From: Thoreauomyces humboldtii
Lineage: Eukaryota > Chytridiomycota > Chytridiomycetes > Spizellomycetales > Powellomycetaceae
Assembly: GCA_027596035.1 (NCBI GenBank)
Contig: JADGJA010000016.1
Span: 1-64,000, forward strand
Length of the DNA: 64,000 bases
Direction of reading: 5' to 3'
Part shown: piece after piece, positions 1-12,700 of the stretch
Numbering within the stretch: the stretch's first letter is position 1
Layout: each line of letters begins with the position of its first letter
Program-made: the position numbers and the translations under genes
Notes under the pieces: model-generated
Told to the model about the DNA's origin: nothing
The model's database searches: none
What the model saw: only the letters and a program-made list of their open reading frames with translations

Positions 1-994
1 GTTTTGTTGTGTGGGGTCGTTCACTGAAAAGTGTGGGGTCAATCGAGGTTAGGGTTTCCGGGCGCATGACCATCTTCCCCGCGTTGTTCGATTGGTTCGC
101 CGCTTTTCGACCCCAATCCCGGATTTCCCCCTTTTTTTTTCTGGCGAAACTTGCGGTGCCGCTGCTTACAGTGTACGAGTACATGTGTATATGCTGGGTA
201 CTCTGGCTGTCGCGCACTGCGGTGGGGAGGACTGAGATCTCCCATCGTCTTCCTCTCGAGTCAACAGCGTCTTTTGACCCTGTCTAAATTAGGTATCAGT
301 AGATGGGGATCAGTAGATGGGTATCAATCAGGAATCAGGCTCACAGTAGATGGGCGAGAGAAAGACTGACGGCGTTTGTGTACGGCTGTCTTGGAAGCAC
401 CCTCAAAATCACTTGCCTAATCGCATCAGGACGGAAAGCCTTTGCCATCTGCCCAAATGTACTTGAAAGCTGTCTTCTGCTGACAAGTCCATCAATTGAA
501 CTCGACTCACCATTTTTTTTGTAGGCAGCCACTATGCCGGAAGGTCGCTTTCGAAGAGGTCCCTCGTGAAAAGCTCTCGTCACTCGATTCAGCACAGCTT
601 TGCCCCCGCAGCATTAGGCCCCTGGCGGTGGAATGGGTCTGAACGAAGACTTGGCTCTTTTGCATTGAGGCCCAAACTCTTTCACTCCGTAGCGAACATG
701 TACTGCTGCCGCAGTTGCTGCGCTCTGCCAGAAGTCGCACGGTGGACTGCTGATTCATTTAGCCTTTTGCTATCTCGACAGCGGTTAAGCTCCCGAAAAC
801 CTGGTACCGGTAAGCGTTCTCTGTGCACTCGACAACGGAACCATTGCGCACGTCAGGCCAACCGGACCCACAGTGATCAACCCGCCATCACTCGAACAGA
901 GCAACACCGAGGGAGCAAGTCAGATTCATTCTATTCCATCGCAGAATCAGTACCTCTCACTCACACGGGGACATCCTGTGTTCGTCTCGCAGCT
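1..994. other. Region without a supported gene; 5' flank of SLU7
   Basis: No reading frame here looks coding: the open frames are short, overlap one another and match no family I know. A 13-nt unit (atcagtagatggg) occurs twice in a row with one base difference near 294-330, and a related piece follows at about 347. The right-hand part presumably holds the SLU7 promoter and 5' untranslated region. A gene ending before the window cannot be excluded. Confidence 0.5.
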
Positions 995-2889
995 ATGGCG
1001 ACGTCACAGTCTCAAAAGTTGAGCCGAGAGGACTTCAAGCGCCAGAAAGTCATCGAAGAACAACGGAAAGCGTATGTTTTCATCACTTTTGCACTTGGAG
1101 TGCCGTGCTGGCCGTTTTGTGGAGCATAAACGAAAACTCATATCATTTCAATCATTTCAGTGGAACGCTACCCGCCGAAGTCGATCCGGAGACCGGCAAA
1201 GACATCAACCCTCACATCCCTCACTACATCTCTCAGGCGCCATGGTACCTCGACATCGATCATCCCACGCTCAAGCACCAAAAGTACCAGCCAAAGGCCG
1301 AGGGATCCATCAACGACTGGTACGCTCGAGGCGCCCGGCAAGGGCCCGCCGCGACAAAGTACCGGAAGGGGGCGTGCGAGAACTGCGGGGCCATATCGCA
1401 CAAGACGCGAGACTGCGTCGAGCGACCTCGAAAGACGGGCGCAAAGTGGAACGGAAGGGACATCCACGCCGACGAGGTCGTACTAGACGTGGAGCTCGGG
1501 TTCGAGGCGAAGCGTGACCGCTGGAACGGTTACGATCCTCAGGAGCACGTGGCTCTGGCCGAGGAGTGGGAGCTGGTGGAGGAGGCCAGGAGAAAACTGA
1601 GAGAACAGCAGAACAAGGACAGGGAGAGGCTCATCGCGGAAGGGAAATTACCGCCCGAGGAGGCTGGCGAGGATGGAGGCGAGGGAGCATCCACGAACGT
1701 TCCCACCGAGGCCGCCCAGACAAAGAGGAACGCGGAGGTGGCTGCTGCTCTGGCGGTAGGTGCCGGGGAACCAGACTCGGACGACTCGGACGACGACGAA
1801 GACAAGTACGCGGATCGAGCCGACGTCGTGGGCCAGAAGCTCGACACGAAATCCCGTACCACCGTTCGAAACCTTCGAATCCGAGAGGACACCGCAAAGT
1901 ACCTTCTCAACCTCGACGTCAACTCCGCCTATTACGATCCAAAGACGCGATCCATGCGTGACAATCCCGTCAAGGACACGGATCCCCGGGACCTGACTTA
2001 CGCCGGTGACAACTTCCTTCGTTGGACTGGCGACGCCCCGGATCTCGGAAAACTCCAGTCGTTCGCGTGGCAGGCCGAGGACAGAGGCAAAAGCGTGCAT
2101 ATGCAGGCTAACCCTACTCAAGCGGCGCTCCTTTACGCGGACTATCAGGGCAAGAAGGGTGCGGTGTCGGACAAGATCAAGAACTCCATCCTTGAACAGT
2201 ACGGTGGAGCCGAGCACCTGGCAGCTCCACCCAAGGAGCTCCTTCTGGCCCAAAGTGAACACTATGTCGAGTACAGTCAGACGGGACGCGTCATCAAAGG
2301 TCAGGAGAAGGCGGCCGTCAAGAGCAAGTACGAGGAGGACGTTTTGCCTTTGAATCACACACAGATCTGGGGGAGCTGGTGGAAGGACGGACAATGGGGA
2401 TACGGTTGCTGTCACAACGTTACGAGGAGCGCGTACTGCACAGGGCAGGCCGGCATCGAAGCTTCGAGAGCCTCGGTGCAGCTCATGGCTGCAAACACTA
2501 ACAACGCTGGAGCTACTTCGTCGGACAAGCAGGAAGAGGAGCAGAAGACGCTCCTTGAGCAATATGTACTCCGTGCGGCCAAGGAGGGCCCCTCACAAGA
2601 CCGCTTGGACCGACAAAAGGCGCAAAAGTCGCGGTCGGATCGACTCGGCGAGGGAGAGGTCACCATCGACGCAGAAAAGCTCAAGAAGGCTTTCGATGCG
2701 GAGAAGAAGAGGAAGCAGCAGCTGGCGGAGTTTGAAGAGGAGGAGCGAGCGGGCGGCGGAAGGAAGAAGGGCAAGTACGGAGGCGATAAGGAGACAACCG
2801 AGGTTACGGAGGAGGAACTCGAAGCATATCGTATGTCAAGGAGCAAGATGGAGGATCCCATGGCAAATTACGTCGACAAGGATGACTGA
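995..2889 (+). CDS. SLU7: Pre-mRNA splicing factor SLU7
   Basis: SLU7 acts in the second step of splicing, helping 3' splice-site choice in the spliceosome. The ATG at 995 opens a 77-nt exon, an intron at 1072-1160 (GTATGT...TTTCAG) follows, and the second exon runs to the TGA at 2889. The join restores one frame and gives about 601 residues, close to the usual family size. Family hallmarks after the join are DINPHIPHYI, APWYL and a CCHC zinc knuckle (CENCGAISHKTRDC). The middle carries an acidic Asp/Ser run, and the C-terminus is charged with likely coiled-coil stretches (KKRKQQLAEFEEEE). A 304-residue open frame on the opposite strand is only a shadow. The identity is firm; the exact start rests on the phase match and the conserved N-terminus. 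Confidence 0.95.
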
Positions 2890-3098
2890 GATCCGTCTTT
2901 TTAATGCACACAAACCATTTTCTTTCTCTGGACACGCATTTCGGTCAGTTCGTTGCGGGTTTTTTGCAGCTTTGCGGTCGCCTTCTCTGTCTGGCGACAT
3001 TTGTCGATGAATATGGATAAACACGCTGCAAAAGTTCGACCGGAAATGTCATGCCAATTATGCCAAGAATTTATTGCAAGCAGCCCCCAGTCCCTTCG

Positions 3099-4285
3099 TC
3101 ACCGTTTCATTGGCCTTAGGATGGCCAATGCCTGTTCGAGGTTTTCGATGGCATTGGACACATCGTCGTACTGAAGGGCTGATATGGCGAAGCGCGCGGC
3201 CTTTTGAGCTGCCTGTATGGACTTGAAGTTCATCTCGTACGCCGCTCCGGCCTTGTTGAGTTCATCCGAGCTTGGCACGTCTACGGGCGGGACAGATGGG
3301 GCAGGCGCCCGCGGGGCGGGAGCCTGGACCGGCGGCGGTGGCTGAGACTGGCCAGGTGGTGGGTATGAGTTGGGCTCAAATGGCGTGGGAGGCTGCGGCG
3401 GAAGATGATTCGGGTTGAAGGTGGGGTCGTATGGGGACCCAAAGTCGGGATGTTGTGGTTCGGCGGGTGGCCCTTCGGGGGGTGGAAGAGTGTCCTGGCC
3501 ATCTTCGCCGGGAAGACCTGGCGTCGGCACTCGACCTTCCCTAATCGCTTTGATAATGTCTGCCGCCTTGAATTTTGAGTACCTCACCTTGTCTTGGACC
3601 TGGCCGAGCAACATCGTATCAGCAGCCTGCTGGAAACCCCATGTCAGCAGCAGGGCGAATACCTCGCTGTCGATGTCGCCAAACACCCTCAGCAAGTCCA
3701 GAAAGATGGAAGCGGCCAGAAACGTCTTTGCGGTCTTCCTGCAAGCATCAATCAGAGCGTGGTCAGTTCTGCGTTGCTTGCCCAACCGCAACATCGCTCA
3801 CCAAATCCGTACTTTGTTGCGTTTCCTTGCCGGTCTTCAGTGTCAGCGTTGAAAAAGATCCTCAATGCGAAGTTCTCGATGTGGGCGTATCCCACGACAT
3901 TGTTTGTGATAGCTTCATTGCCGGCGAGCTTTTTCCTATCCTAAATCACACCAGTATGCTGATCAGCCCAAGTTGGGGAGTATCGAGCACCTCGCCGCGC
4001 GTGCCACACACCTCCTCCAACTCGTCCACCATACTCGAAAGGTACACTTTGGCGTCCTGAGACCTTCCAGCTTTGGAGATTGCCATCTGGACGGCATAGT
4101 ATTTGCCTTTTGTGTAGGCGCGCAGGGTCAGCATGAATATACTGCTTTATGGGCGGGCCGATACCTTCCCGTTGTAACTTGCACTTACTATAATACGCGA
4201 CAATAGGCTCTTTGCCTTGCAGTTCTGTAGCACGTTGCAGGTAAGGAGACATGAACTTGAGCTCATCGGGCGGAGGGCCGACCAT
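3099..4285 (-). CDS. VTA1: Vacuolar protein sorting-associated protein VTA1
   Basis: VTA1 is the cofactor that activates the VPS4 ATPase to recycle ESCRT-III at multivesicular endosomes. Four exons fit: 4189-4285, about 4012-4106, 3813-3940 and 3099-3738, giving about 319 residues. The first three exons hold the N-terminal MIT-like helices (for example VAYY then YYAVQMAIS, and HIENFALRIFFNADTEDR), continued by TAKTFLAAS and FGDID. A long Pro-rich linker follows, then the conserved C-terminal helix that binds VPS4 (FAISALQYDDVSNAIENLEQALAIL region). The acceptor of intron 1 is the least certain: an AAG at 4107 gives the best family match, while a CAG at 4142 would add a dozen residues. It shares a short divergent promoter region with the gene starting at 4528. 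Confidence 0.93.
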
Positions 4286-4527
4286 TGTTGCTTTGAGTTA
4301 TCTGGTTGTCGATGATGCAGGTTGCGTGGGAAACGTCGCAAGATGGACGGTCGTGAAAAGGCGCTGGGAAAATGACCAATTTTTTGGACCTCCTCCTTTT
4401 TCTTGGGGCAACCTGCTCGACTCTGTTCAGCTCCTCATGTTCGGAAGCACTTGGCCCCCACAGCAAACATAGAACTCCATTCCCAGACTCGGAGAAGCTT
4501 CATTTCACTACTACGGCTACATACGGG

Positions 4528-5211
4528 ATGCTCGGAAGGTTGAGCAGCACAGCGCCATGGCGCTCTAGTCGGTCAGTCTTCGCCCTTGGCGCACGAAGCT
4601 TTTCCATGTCAGGGAATCCTCTCTCGACGCGGATCGGCCGACTCCCACTCCCACCACAAAACCTCGCGCGAAACCTACAAACATCATCAGCACCGATCCC
4701 CGCCCCTCCCTCTTCCATCCCGCAAAGCACTGCTCCTCTCCACCATCCTGAGTCAGAACCCCTTCCATACCCACCGCCCATCCCGAGTCACATCCCATCA
4801 GCCCGCTCAACAACACCGCGACTGATCCTCCGAAGGATAAGGGAAGGCGCTTCCTTCGTCGCTCGTTTCAGAAAGACGCTGCTCGAGCTGTTCTTGTGGA
4901 TGGTGTGCGGGAGTCTGGCCCTCGAGCTCAAGTGGATGCGGAGGGATCTGAAGGAGTTCGAGGAGACGGTCGGCGTACGGGGGAGGAAGCTGGAGGCGGA
5001 GATCCTAGCCCTCAGAAGGGAGCTCGGAGACGTTCCTAAGGAGGAGGACGAGCAGGTGCAGATGCAACACAAGAAGACAGTGCGGGCGATGCAGGCGGTC
5101 GGCGAACCATCTCGGCGGGTTCCTGCCGCAGCGCCCGTCACGGCGACGGCCGGGGTCGTCGATGGGGTTCCAGGCGCCCTGGCAACACCGAAGCGTATCG
5201 CGATATATTGA
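4528..5211 (+). CDS. Small protein with mitochondrial-type N-terminus, one membrane segment and coiled coil
   Basis: No family is recognised. I chose the ATG at 4528 because it begins an Arg/Ser-rich, acid-free stretch (MLGRLSSTAPWRSSRSVF) typical of a mitochondrial import signal; the frame is also open upstream to 4372. The roughly 227-residue product continues with a Pro/Ser-rich region, one hydrophobic segment (LLELFLWMVCGSLAL) and then a charged helix rich in Glu, Leu and Arg that looks like a coiled coil. The layout resembles small inner-membrane proteins anchored by one helix with a coiled coil on one side, but that is inference. It is intronless as read. Its neighbour VTA1 is divergent and gives no functional clue. 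Confidence 0.6.
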   Translation: MLGRLSSTAPWRSSRSVFALGARSFSMSGNPLSTRIGRLPLPPQNLARNLQTSSAPIPAPPSSIPQSTAPLHHPESEPLPYPPPIPSHIPSARSTTPRLILRRIREGASFVARFRKTLLELFLWMVCGSLALELKWMRRDLKEFEETVGVRGRKLEAEILALRRELGDVPKEEDEQVQMQHKKTVRAMQAVGEPSRRVPAAAPVTATAGVVDGVPGALATPKRIAIY

Positions 5212-5397
5212 GCAGTTCTTTTCGACGCCCTAATACAAGCAGAAGGCACTAGATAGCTAGGAAGGCGATGCTACGACTAATGCAAGTAACGTTGCGGCCT
5301 CGGGCGGAAAAGATAACGTAAGATTAAAGGTAAAGCACCCCGGTCCAAAAATGTCGAATAAGGTAGGAATTGCAAGACGGCGACGATGCGACCAGTA

Positions 5398-8300
5398 TTA
5401 GTCGCGGTGGGCGTGCCAACTATGACAGGGTCGTGAGAAAATCGAAGTAGGCAATCGTGGAGACGCAGCACCTTACCAGTTGTGACATGTTAAAGGGTTG
5501 GGGCCACGGCCAGGTTTGTATTCGCTGCATCCGCAACGTCGGCAGTTCGGACTGTCCGAGATGTCAACAAGCGGCCCGCCGCGTTTCCCATTTTGATCTC
5601 GTTGCGTGCGCGACCGGGTCAAAGGGCGGACACCACTTCCGCTAGACGCAGGAGCGAGCGTCGTCAGAACGTCTATTCGATCGAGAAGCGTTCCTGCAGA
5701 AGCGACCGCAGCCCTGGGAGGCTCGCTCGCGCGTGTTCGATGTCGGCGAGAAGCCTCGGCGTCCCGGTGTCGATCCGGATCTCGCTCTCGGTATTCATCC
5801 CCGCTGTGCTGAGCGGTGCGTCGTCGACGCGGAGGGTCCGAATCTCGATGAGAATCTCGCTCGCGGTGCTTACGATGTTGGTTTTCATCTGCAATTCGAG
5901 TCGCACCTCGTGCCTCCCGCTCTTGTTGCTTCCGAAGATCTCGCTCGTCCCGTGACTCGCGAGGTTCTTCCGCGTCTCTGCGCCGGGATTTGGTGGCCGG
6001 GTCTCGCTCGCTCACCTCACGCGGTGGCTTGACCCGACGAGCAGCCCTTTCTCGATGGCGTTCTGCCTCTCTGTCCGCTCCGTGCTGACACTCGACCTGG
6101 TGCTCGCGCTGTAGTCGGTCGCGCTCATCTTCGTGTTGCAACTCACGACCCGCAGCTTCTCGAGGTTCACTGTGCCTACCTCCAGATGTGGTCGCCCGCC
6201 GTGAGCTGCCGGATACCTGAGATGAGGAGTGATGCGTCTGCGAGCGTCGTGGGCGGTCCGAAGCGATGTCCTCTGCTGTTCGACTGCGGCTTGGTTGTGT
6301 GGTTCCAGTGGAATGCGTACGACGAGACAACGGATCGGAGGTTCGTTCCGGCAACTGCTGATACATGATATCAGCGTCTAGTACCAAGCCGCTGCTTGAG
6401 GACACACCGCAGCGATTTTGCATACCTCTTCTCCCCGAGTGCGTGAGGTACGAGTCTTTCTCCTGCTTGGAACAGAGGCATCGTCTCGCTCCCGTTCCGA
6501 TTGCGAAGTGCCTTCCTCGCGATCCACCTCTCTCCGAGAGGTTCGTCGAAGCAACACATCTTCCCGCACCGAAAGCGGCATATTCTCGTCGTCGTCGGGG
6601 AGGACGCCTGAAGACTGACGCATCTGCCGAACAAGCAGAGGTTCATCGTCACTCCCCGAAGGTGACTCGGTGATCCGGCGCGGGAGCACAGGGCGCGCTG
6701 GTCGACGAGTAGTATTCTTACGAGTGGGAGCGCGCTGCAACGAAGCCGGCTGAGTTTGCAAGGACACCAGAGGTCCGTCTTGATGCTTTGCAACCGAGCG
6801 CGGTTCGACGGCCATTGTAGGCAGGCTTTCAGGCTTTGTGAGATCGGCTTGATCTATCAGGGTACCAGAAACAGAGTGGTTTCGCCCTTTCACATAATCG
6901 TCGCCGTGTCGACGTCGTCGAACCTTGTCGGATATCTCATCATAATCGTCAAAGACCTCCGGGAAATCAGCAAACATCTTCTCGCTTTTGGCAAGCCGTA
7001 TGGCTAACACCCAGTCAAAAAGCCGATCCTCCTTTTCGACGCAAAGAAATCGTACGTGGTCCTGCTTGTTTTCGAACATGGCCATGCTGTCGGTAGACCT
7101 TAAAGCGAACGCGAACTTGGTGGGCGTCTTCCGCCGGGGTAATGACAGCGTGTACACGTCGAAATTGCTAAGTCCGCAGAACACCGACTCCGTCCCATTT
7201 TGCTTTGCGTCCTTATAGTAGTAAAGATTCGACTCTCGTAATACGAAGAATCGCCGTTGCCATTTGCCGGGTTTGGTTTCCATGTGCATCCAGCCTTGAA
7301 CCCGCGGGTATTTGCCGGCTATCGACCTAGCCGATACGGTTTCTCTGTATCCGTACTTTTTCATGACGATGGCGTTCACAGAAGCACCTGTATCCCAAGC
7401 AGAAATGATATCTGTCACGATCTCCCAATCTCGAAGCGGCCGCTCAACACCAATATCGTTGCAGAGCTCGAATAACGTCCAATTCGGTGACTCCTCTTGG
7501 TGGAATTTCGTAATCACGTCAGAAATGATTTGATCCGCCGACATGAGCGAAGTGAGGAGCAGTGTTTTGAATGATTTTGCGTCCTCGATATAGATGCGCG
7601 TGGTGACCTTCTTCACGTTGGCTTCCGTTAGCTTCGCCATGATCATGTCGGCTTTCGACGCAGGAGCTTTCTCGACCAAGTCTGCCTCTATGAACTCTGG
7701 GATGGACCCGTCTCGACTATCAGCAATGGCCTTTATTTTGTGAATCATGGAACCTAGCAACGTTGTTGAAGTAGCTGGTTGCGGAGCGGACGAGCTCGAT
7801 GCCTTCTGCATGGACAAAGCTTCGGCTTCCTGAGCCCAGCTTGGCGCATCCCGCGTCCTGATGCTTTTGAGAACCGCCAGCGGATCCTCCGGTCCGGGAG
7901 CTAAACTCCGGGAGTTTCGATTCTTCTTGATGTATTTGTCCAGGGTGACCAGCAGCCCGTCCATATCTTCGTAATCCGCCAAGGTTGCACTTTCAAGGCG
8001 AGCGGATCCCTCCGAATCATGCATAGACGCAGCGCCCGCTCCGAAATGCGAAGGCGCAGGTGCTCCCAAGGTCGCTGGATCCGCAAGGCCATTTAGCAGC
8101 TCGAATTGAGATTGCATCGCTTCATCCTCCTCCTCCGTCGTGAGACCGTATAAGAACTGCTTTTTCCGGTAGCGAGGATCGATGTCTTCCACGCCAGACT
8201 CGGACTCTGTTCCTGATTGAGAGGACCCTGAGGAGTCATCCTCCGACACGGAACCTTCGGCAGAGTTGTCCTCCTCGTCCTCCTCATCTTCATCGTCATA

Positions 8301-8840
8301 ATCCGACATGCCCTCACTGCCACTGTCGCTAAAGTCAGTGAGGGCATTGTAGTCCACCGGCGACATGACGGCGCCCGTCTTTAGAATGGATTGCGGAGGC
8401 GCGGGTAGCGGTCCCGGGTGCGGGACGACTGTTGGCGATACCGTACTGTGCGGTTGTGAAGGAAGAGAAGCCCGTCGCTCCTCTCCGTGCTGGTTAACTG
8501 CGCCGAATCGGACCTTAGTCCCTGCTGTTAGATCTTCTGAAGGTGGTCCCACCGATCCAAACCGGTACTTTGCGTGCTCGATAGGGGACGGCAGGGCCGG
8601 CACTGGTATATGGGGAGTGCCCTCGGGTACGTCGTGATATGATGGCAAGGGTGGGCCGCTGGACATCGGAGATGACGGCGTCCGTAGAGCACCGTCGTCA
8701 AATGCCTGGAGGTGGGATGGTGGGAGCTGCAACCCTCGCACACTACTGGACCGTGGGGGTCCCCGAATTGGTTCTGACTGCATTATGCGCCGCTCTGGTG
8801 TCTGGTGTTCAACGAGAGCTTCGTCGTGAGGAGGGACCAT
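5398..8840 (-). CDS. RA-PH domain protein with C-terminal Cys/His zinc motif
   Basis: A signalling adaptor of about 1105 residues in three exons: 6426-8840, about 5477-6357 and 5398-5419. After a disordered N-terminus with a long acidic tract (near residues 165-215) comes a Ras-association domain (about 405-500; TRIYIEDAKSFKTLLLTS onwards). A PH domain follows directly (about 514-625; GWMHMETKPGKWQRRFFVLR). This RA-PH order is that of the Mig10/RIAM/lamellipodin and Grb7 groups, which link small GTPases and phosphoinositides to actin. The C-terminal third is very rich in Arg, Glu and Asp, and ends in CRRCGCSEYKP...CHNCWHAHRD. The last four metal ligands appear only if the small terminal exon (acceptor near 5420) is spliced on, which supports this model. 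The introns are 57 and 68 nt. Confidence 0.82.
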
Positions 8841-9733
8841 CCAGATAGGTTAAATATATATGAGAAGAATGCCGTTTCGAGTCAAAAAAGTTGGGCAAAG
8901 GCTGCGAGGGAGGCTTCGGCCCGCTCCCCTGGTGCTGGCGCGGGGGGACAGGAGGAACGGAGGCCCCGCGGCGAAGATCTCCAAATTTCATGGGGAGAGT
9001 TCATGGACCCAACCAACCAACCCCAGACCTCTTGGAAAACAAACCGAAAAGGGTGTCAAGCGTTGACCCCGCATGTGCTCTTCTTGTTGAGCATCGCAGT
9101 ATCATTATATGTGAGCCTTGGAAAGCTAACGAGTAACGAGTGCCAACCACCATCTCCGCTCTTCGACGGAGCATGGCCCGCCACCGGTCTCGTTTTTGTA
9201 CGTCTAGACAATTTCCCGCGCATTCAATTTCCATGCTTTGTGGTCTCCGAGATGATGGGGTAGGGTGCGTGTCACCGCGCTATACATGTACTGTAAGTTG
9301 ACCCTGTCCGCTTCTCTGCTGACTCGCCAACTGTGTACGACTGACTGTTGAAACGCTACCCGGTATCCGGATGGTCGCAAGCCTGGTTGAGTTGAGCAAG
9401 TGGTTTTCGCAAATGGCGAACATGCGATTCGCTTTACCTACTTTTACCGTAGACAGTCGCTTACATGAGGATTGTAGTTTATCGCGGATTGGGGATTTTC
9501 GAACTGCGCTTTGTTGCTGCGCAAAGAAAACCAGGGGAAGCGGAATTCGTGAGGTCACTGAGACTAGATTCGGTGCTTTTTCTCGAAGGGTCACTCTACT
9601 ACTGTATCTGCCCTTTTTTCTTGAACTCTGGACATTCGCCAAACACTCCAAAGGTGCAACTCTCTGAGCAGGCTCGTCCAACAAGCAGTCTTGCAACTAC
9701 CGACCACGCTCCTGCGGGAGGCATCTGTCCTGC
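8841..9733. other. Intergenic region between divergent genes
   Basis: No gene is supported. It separates the RA-PH gene (leftward) from the membrane protein gene (rightward) and so should contain both promoters. A 138-residue open frame on the minus strand (9280-9696) has no recognisable domain and no coding-like pattern. Confidence 0.5.
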
Positions 9734-12700
9734 ATGAGCCACGGTCTACTTCCTCGCTCTTTTGAGCTCAGCCAGGTTCACAACGAGTCTACTCCTCTCC
9801 TTTCGCAAACGGCACGCAGAGCATCTTCGTGGGAGCGCTTGACAGAGAGGAGGTGCGTGATGATTTCTGTCGCATCCCTCCAGTCTCTTCTTCTGATGAG
9901 TTTGCTCAGCGGAATTATCTGGCACATCGCGCGGAAGGCCCCAAGGAAGCTTTTCACAGATCAGACCATCAAGGCGTCAGTGACATACCTTGTCGCCATC
10001 ACAGCCAGTCTTTCTACCTGGGCCGACTCGCAGCTGGAAGGGTCGAGCTACCTGGTTGCGATGGCCGTCTTGTACTTCCACCCGTAAGTTCACCGCGCTG
10101 TTTGCGCGCAAGATATTCAAGCATGACTTACGCCACCGCATTTAGGGCTCGTACCGTTGGAGCGATGGTCGAGGCAATGATCTGCTGTCTAGTTGGGCTG
10201 GCGCTCGGCTATTTTATTGCAGTGGGCTGTACGCACGTTGCTGTGTACTACCAGAATGACCAGAGAAACGAGATTGAAGCGCATGCCATAGCCATGGTTG
10301 TGCTGTTCCTCGTCACGTTCTTGGTAGCTTTCATTCGCGCCAAGTGGGGCCGACATAGGCCGTCCATTGCCACAGGTACGCTCTCCAAGTTACCCTTGGC
10401 AGAAGCCCGAAGCTAACTCATGGCTTAGCTTGTACCTTGACCCACTTTTTGACTTTCGTCACTATCACACAAATCAGCTCAGAAGGCTCGCTGGCCCAAC
10501 TACCTCAGAGGATTGACCGCATTACCATAGCATTGCTCTGCGGCAGTGCGATAAGCTTTCTTGGCTGTTGCATCATCCAACCCAAGACTGCTTCATCCGT
10601 TTTGCGGTACGTTAGGTATAAGTTCTTGAACTTCCATAGCTCTTCGCTGATCAAAAGGCTGCAGGCAGGACATTTCGAAAGGATTCAATACACTCAGGTC
10701 ATTTTTCGATACGCTGGCCAACACGTTTTCCCTTATTTCCGATGCAGACAATTTGAATTCGGCAGGCAGCTCTCTCGGTGGGGAGGACCAGCCAGGTCTT
10801 TCAAAGGATTCCTGCATCGACATCGAAAGCACGCATGAAAAGCTGGAGGCATTGTTCGGATCTCATCAGCAGATGCTTCTGCGCCTTTCGAAGTCGCGTC
10901 ACGAAGTCTTGTTCGAGCCTACCACGAGCTTGTTTATGCACCGGCGACGGTATAGTGCGATATTTCGTTCAGCCGAGCGCCTCAGCCAGCACCTCGCTGG
11001 CCTACAATCGAGTATCATCGAAGTGGACAAAATCATTACGGAACAGCCTGATCACGTTGCTGTAGCCGAGTACATCCTCAATATGGGCCCGTCTATGCGG
11101 CAGCTGGTCATGGTATGCAAGCAGTGCCTCGCGCTTCTGGAAAATCTGTTCGCAGGACCCAACCCGAACTATCGAGAAGCAGAGATCCTGCTACCGGCCT
11201 TGCAGAATCTGTTCGAATCGCTTGTGGACGCCCTGGAAGATTTCGATCAGAACCAGAAGCGGGTTCTTCTTGAGATTTACAAGCATGTTCACGGTACGAA
11301 AGCACAATACTGGTTGAGAGACGACATGGGCTTACGCGCTTCATTCCCTAGAACAAACATTTTTAGTTTTCTTCTTCACGTTTGAGCTCATGGAATTCGC
11401 GAAGGAACTTATCCGCCTTATATCGGCCCTGGAGAAGTTGAAAAAGGAGGTGATCGAACGACGGGAAATGGGCAAGCTTTGTTGGGCGTGGAAGCAATTT
11501 CGAACCAAGCATAAGACGGATGATAAACCCGCAAGGCCTCATCTTCTTGAAAGGCGCAATGGCGACCGACGTAGCCATCATCCAAACACCGCTTCGGTTT
11601 GGTCAGCGCAACCGAAACTTCCTCCTCAACGTCGGTTCTCTCGAACAATGTCCATTACAGGGGCATTAGAGATTCAGGACGAAGTTCCTGTGAAGGAGCC
11701 CTGGTCGGTGCGCATTTGGGCTGCGCTATCATCGTTGAAGGATTTTGAAGCCCGGTTCGCTCTCAAGACTGCTATCACCGTATCTTTGCTTTCGCTCCCA
11801 GCTTTCCTTGACGTCACGCAAGACATGTTTCACGAGTAAGTCGCGCAATTGTGGCAAGTTAAGGTCACCACTAAATTACTTTTTAAGTTATCGTATGCAT
11901 TGGGCACTGAGCACGTTCGTCGTCGTCATGACACCGTCCGTTGGCGGGACCAATGCAGCGGGTCTGTGGCGACTTCTTGGGACATGGTTTGGTGCAGGCA
12001 TGGCAGTTATCGCTGGTGTACTCTTCCCAGGAAGCTCTTCTGGTCTTCTTTTCATGTCGGCGCTCGTCTGCGTACCGTCTATGCACATCTTCCTGCATTC
12101 CAGCTATCCATTGCTAGGACAGGTACTGCAAATTGGCAGCCTGACCAGACCCTTCCTGAACTACTGACACTCTTTTGGCTGGACCTTAACAGATCTCGCT
12201 AATCACTTTCACTATCATCATATTCAACGACTTCTCGGGCGCTACGGACCCTATTTCCGGCGAACCGTATGTAACAGCGAGCCTTCGTCTTTTCTTTGGA
12301 AACTGACCTATCCTCGTAGGTATGATATATTTGAGATTGCGATTCGCCGGGGCTTCTCGGTCGCCGTTGGGGTGATAATTGGGATGTTTGTTTCGTGGTA
12401 CATCTGGCCGTTCACTGGTATGTCGACTAGCTCAGTGTTTGTAAGTTTGAGTGACTGCTTATTTCAACGTTATCCACAGCCCGGAAAGCTTTGCGGGTAG
12501 GTCTTTCCGATGTAATTTTCGAGATTGGGCTTTTGTACTCCCGCCTGGTTGGGCTTTTCGATTCCGGTTCCGAGCCAACCCGCGAGGATTTACACGAATT
12601 TTTGGAAGATGAGCTAGCATTACGCCTTTCGCTCGCTAGTCTGCGGGGCCTGCTTCATGACACAGCTCATGAGCCCCGCTTGAGAGGTCCCTTTCCGAAA

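Noticed and set aside
1648..2562. 304-codon open frame on the minus strand inside SLU7
   Set aside because: It is the antisense shadow of a strongly conserved gene; its translation shows no domain and an unnatural Val/Leu/Arg bias.
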